A DNA stretch of 6,391 bases from NCBI GenBank assembly GCA_036502925.1, contig DASXXS010000332.1:1-6391 (forward strand), given 5' to 3'. This stretch comes from VAZQ01 sp036502925 (GTDB lineage: Bacteria > Pseudomonadota > Alphaproteobacteria > Rhizobiales > Xanthobacteraceae). The translations under genes and the position numbers were made by a program. A model generated the notes under the pieces. The model made no database searches, was not told where the DNA came from, and saw nothing but the letters and a program-made list of their open reading frames with translations. This document shows positions 5,511 to 6,391 of the stretch, piece after piece (the first letter of the stretch is position 1; every line of letters begins with the position of its first letter).

Positions 5511-5641
5511 CCGCCCTCGCGAGGCCGGCCACCGCTTTGGCGACGGCGAGCTCATGAAGATGCTCCAGCAGCAAGCGCCAAGAACCACGTCGCAGGCCTT
5601 ACGTCGCGCTCACCACGCCCGCGTTCAACATGCAGCACTCA

Positions 5642-6391
5642 TCACGCAGCACTTTTGGGCGCGAAGCTCGGATGGGTGACGGCGCCGTCGCGGGTCAGCG
5701 CGGTCGCCTTGACGATCTCGTCGTCCCACTTCACGGCCAGGGCCTTGGATTGCTTGTCCACCAGGATTTCCAGGAACGCATAGAGATTTTTGGCGTAGAG
5801 GCTCGAGGCCGAGGCCGCGATGCGGCCCGCCACGTTGAGATGGCCGACGATCTTGACCCCGTTGATTTCGACCACCTCGCCGGGCTTGGCCAATTCGCAA
5901 TTGCCGCCGCGCTCGACCGCGAGATCGATGATGACGGAGCCAGGCCGCATGGACAGCACCATGTCCTTGGAGATGAGGCGCGGCGCCGGCCGGCCCGGGA
6001 TCAACGCGGTGGTGATCACGATATCCTGCTTCTTGACGTGCTCGGCGACCAGCGCGGCCTGCTTGGCCTGATACTCCTTGGACATTTCCTTGGCATAGCC
6101 GGCCTTGGTCTCGGCCTGCTTGAACTCGTCGTCCTCGACCGCGATGAACTTGGCGCCCTGGCTCTCGACCTGCTCCTTGGCGGCCGGCCGCACGTCGGTC
6201 GCGGTGACGATCGCGCCGAGACGGCGCGCCGTCGCGATCGCCTGCAGCCCGGCGACGCCCGCGCCCATGACGAACACCTTGGTCGCCGGCACCGTGCCGG
6301 CCGCCGTCATCATCATCGGGAAGCCGCGCTGAAACGCATAGGCGCCCTCGATGACAGCGCGATAGCCCGCGAGATTGGCCTGGCTCGACAG
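5642..6391 (-). CDS. pntAA: NAD(P) transhydrogenase subunit alpha part 1 (NAD-binding), 5' end cut off by the window
   Basis: The C-terminal 249 residues of the soluble NAD(H)-binding domain I; the N-terminal third lies beyond the right edge (the family is usually about 370-385 residues). Reading inward from the edge gives LSSQANLAGYRAVIEGAYAF, then FPMMMTAAGTVPATKVFVMG, where the Rossmann motif GAGVAG lies at 6248-6265. ATDVRP (Asp codon 6194-6196), whose acidic residue is expected to bind the NAD ribose, follows. Further landmarks are ALIPGRPAPRLI, VIIDLAVERGGN and HLNVAGRIAASASSLYAKNL (mobile-loop region), ending THPSFAPKSAA. The ATG triplets at 6308-6316 are internal, because family sequence continues unbroken to the window edge. 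The protein passes hydride between bound NADH and NADP+ held by domain III of PntB. It heads the pntAA-pntAB-pntB order but is separated from pntAB by an unusually wide 170 bases. Confidence 0.97.
   Translation of the reverse strand: MSSQANLAGYRAVIEGAYAFQRGFPMMMTAAGTVPATKVFVMGAGVAGLQAIATARRLGAIVTATDVRPAAKEQVESQGAKFIAVEDDEFKQAETKAGYAKEMSKEYQAKQAALVAEHVKKQDIVITTALIPGRPAPRLISKDMVLSMRPGSVIIDLAVERGGNCELAKPGEVVEINGVKIVGHLNVAGRIAASASSLYAKNLYAFLEILVDKQSKALAVKWDDEIVKATALTRDGAVTHPSFAPKSAA

Noticed and set aside
5344..5574. 76-codon - strand frame starting in the pntAA-pntAB gap
   Set aside because: Most of it overlaps pntAB out of frame, and its C-terminal half is Arg/Gly/His-rich shadow; no Shine-Dalgarno or family signal supports it.
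5025..5783. 252-codon + strand frame crossing pntAB and both its borders
   Set aside because: It runs antisense through three real genes and has His/Arg-rich composition with no recognisable domain.

Overview
The window is GC-rich, with dense, ordinary-looking chromosomal genes. Protein character points to an alphaproteobacterium of the order Hyphomicrobiales (Bradyrhizobium/Rhodopseudomonas/Xanthobacteraceae-like). The clues are the split three-gene transhydrogenase (pntAA, pntAB, pntB), an S21 protein of the alpha type, paired DUF465 small proteins, and an orphan Bug/TctC-type binding protein. Genus is not claimed. No RNA gene, CRISPR array, insertion sequence, phage gene or obvious new system is visible.

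Left part (1-1086): a small helical protein of unknown function on + (14-244) converges on a DUF465 protein on - (416-595). The gap between them holds a short AT-rich tandem repeat (304-350) and a strong 9-bp hairpin (363-385). A second DUF465 protein on + (829-1035) is divergent from the first across a 233-base promoter-bearing gap.

Middle (1087-2745): a secreted Bug/TctC-family solute-binding protein on - (1087-2064), with no TctA/TctB partner nearby, is divergent from rpsU (ribosomal protein S21) on + (2402-2662). The 337-base gap carries the promoters of both. The rpsU Shine-Dalgarno sits inside a perfect 6-bp hairpin just before a GTG start, and a mutually exclusive upstream pairing can be drawn. 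This is the most interesting non-coding signal in the window.

Right part (2746-6391), all on -: read in transcription order, pntAA (cut by the right edge), a 170-base gap, pntAB, pntB, then after 91 bases a membrane-anchored alpha/beta hydrolase. The three pnt genes make the proton-translocating NAD(P) transhydrogenase, which uses the proton gradient to drive hydride transfer from NADH to NADP+. pntAA supplies the NAD(H) domain I, pntAB the first membrane helices of domain II, and pntB the remaining membrane helices plus the NADP(H) domain III. The pntB Shine-Dalgarno overlaps the pntAB stop codon, so these two are tightly coupled. The hydrolase may be read through from the operon or have its own promoter.
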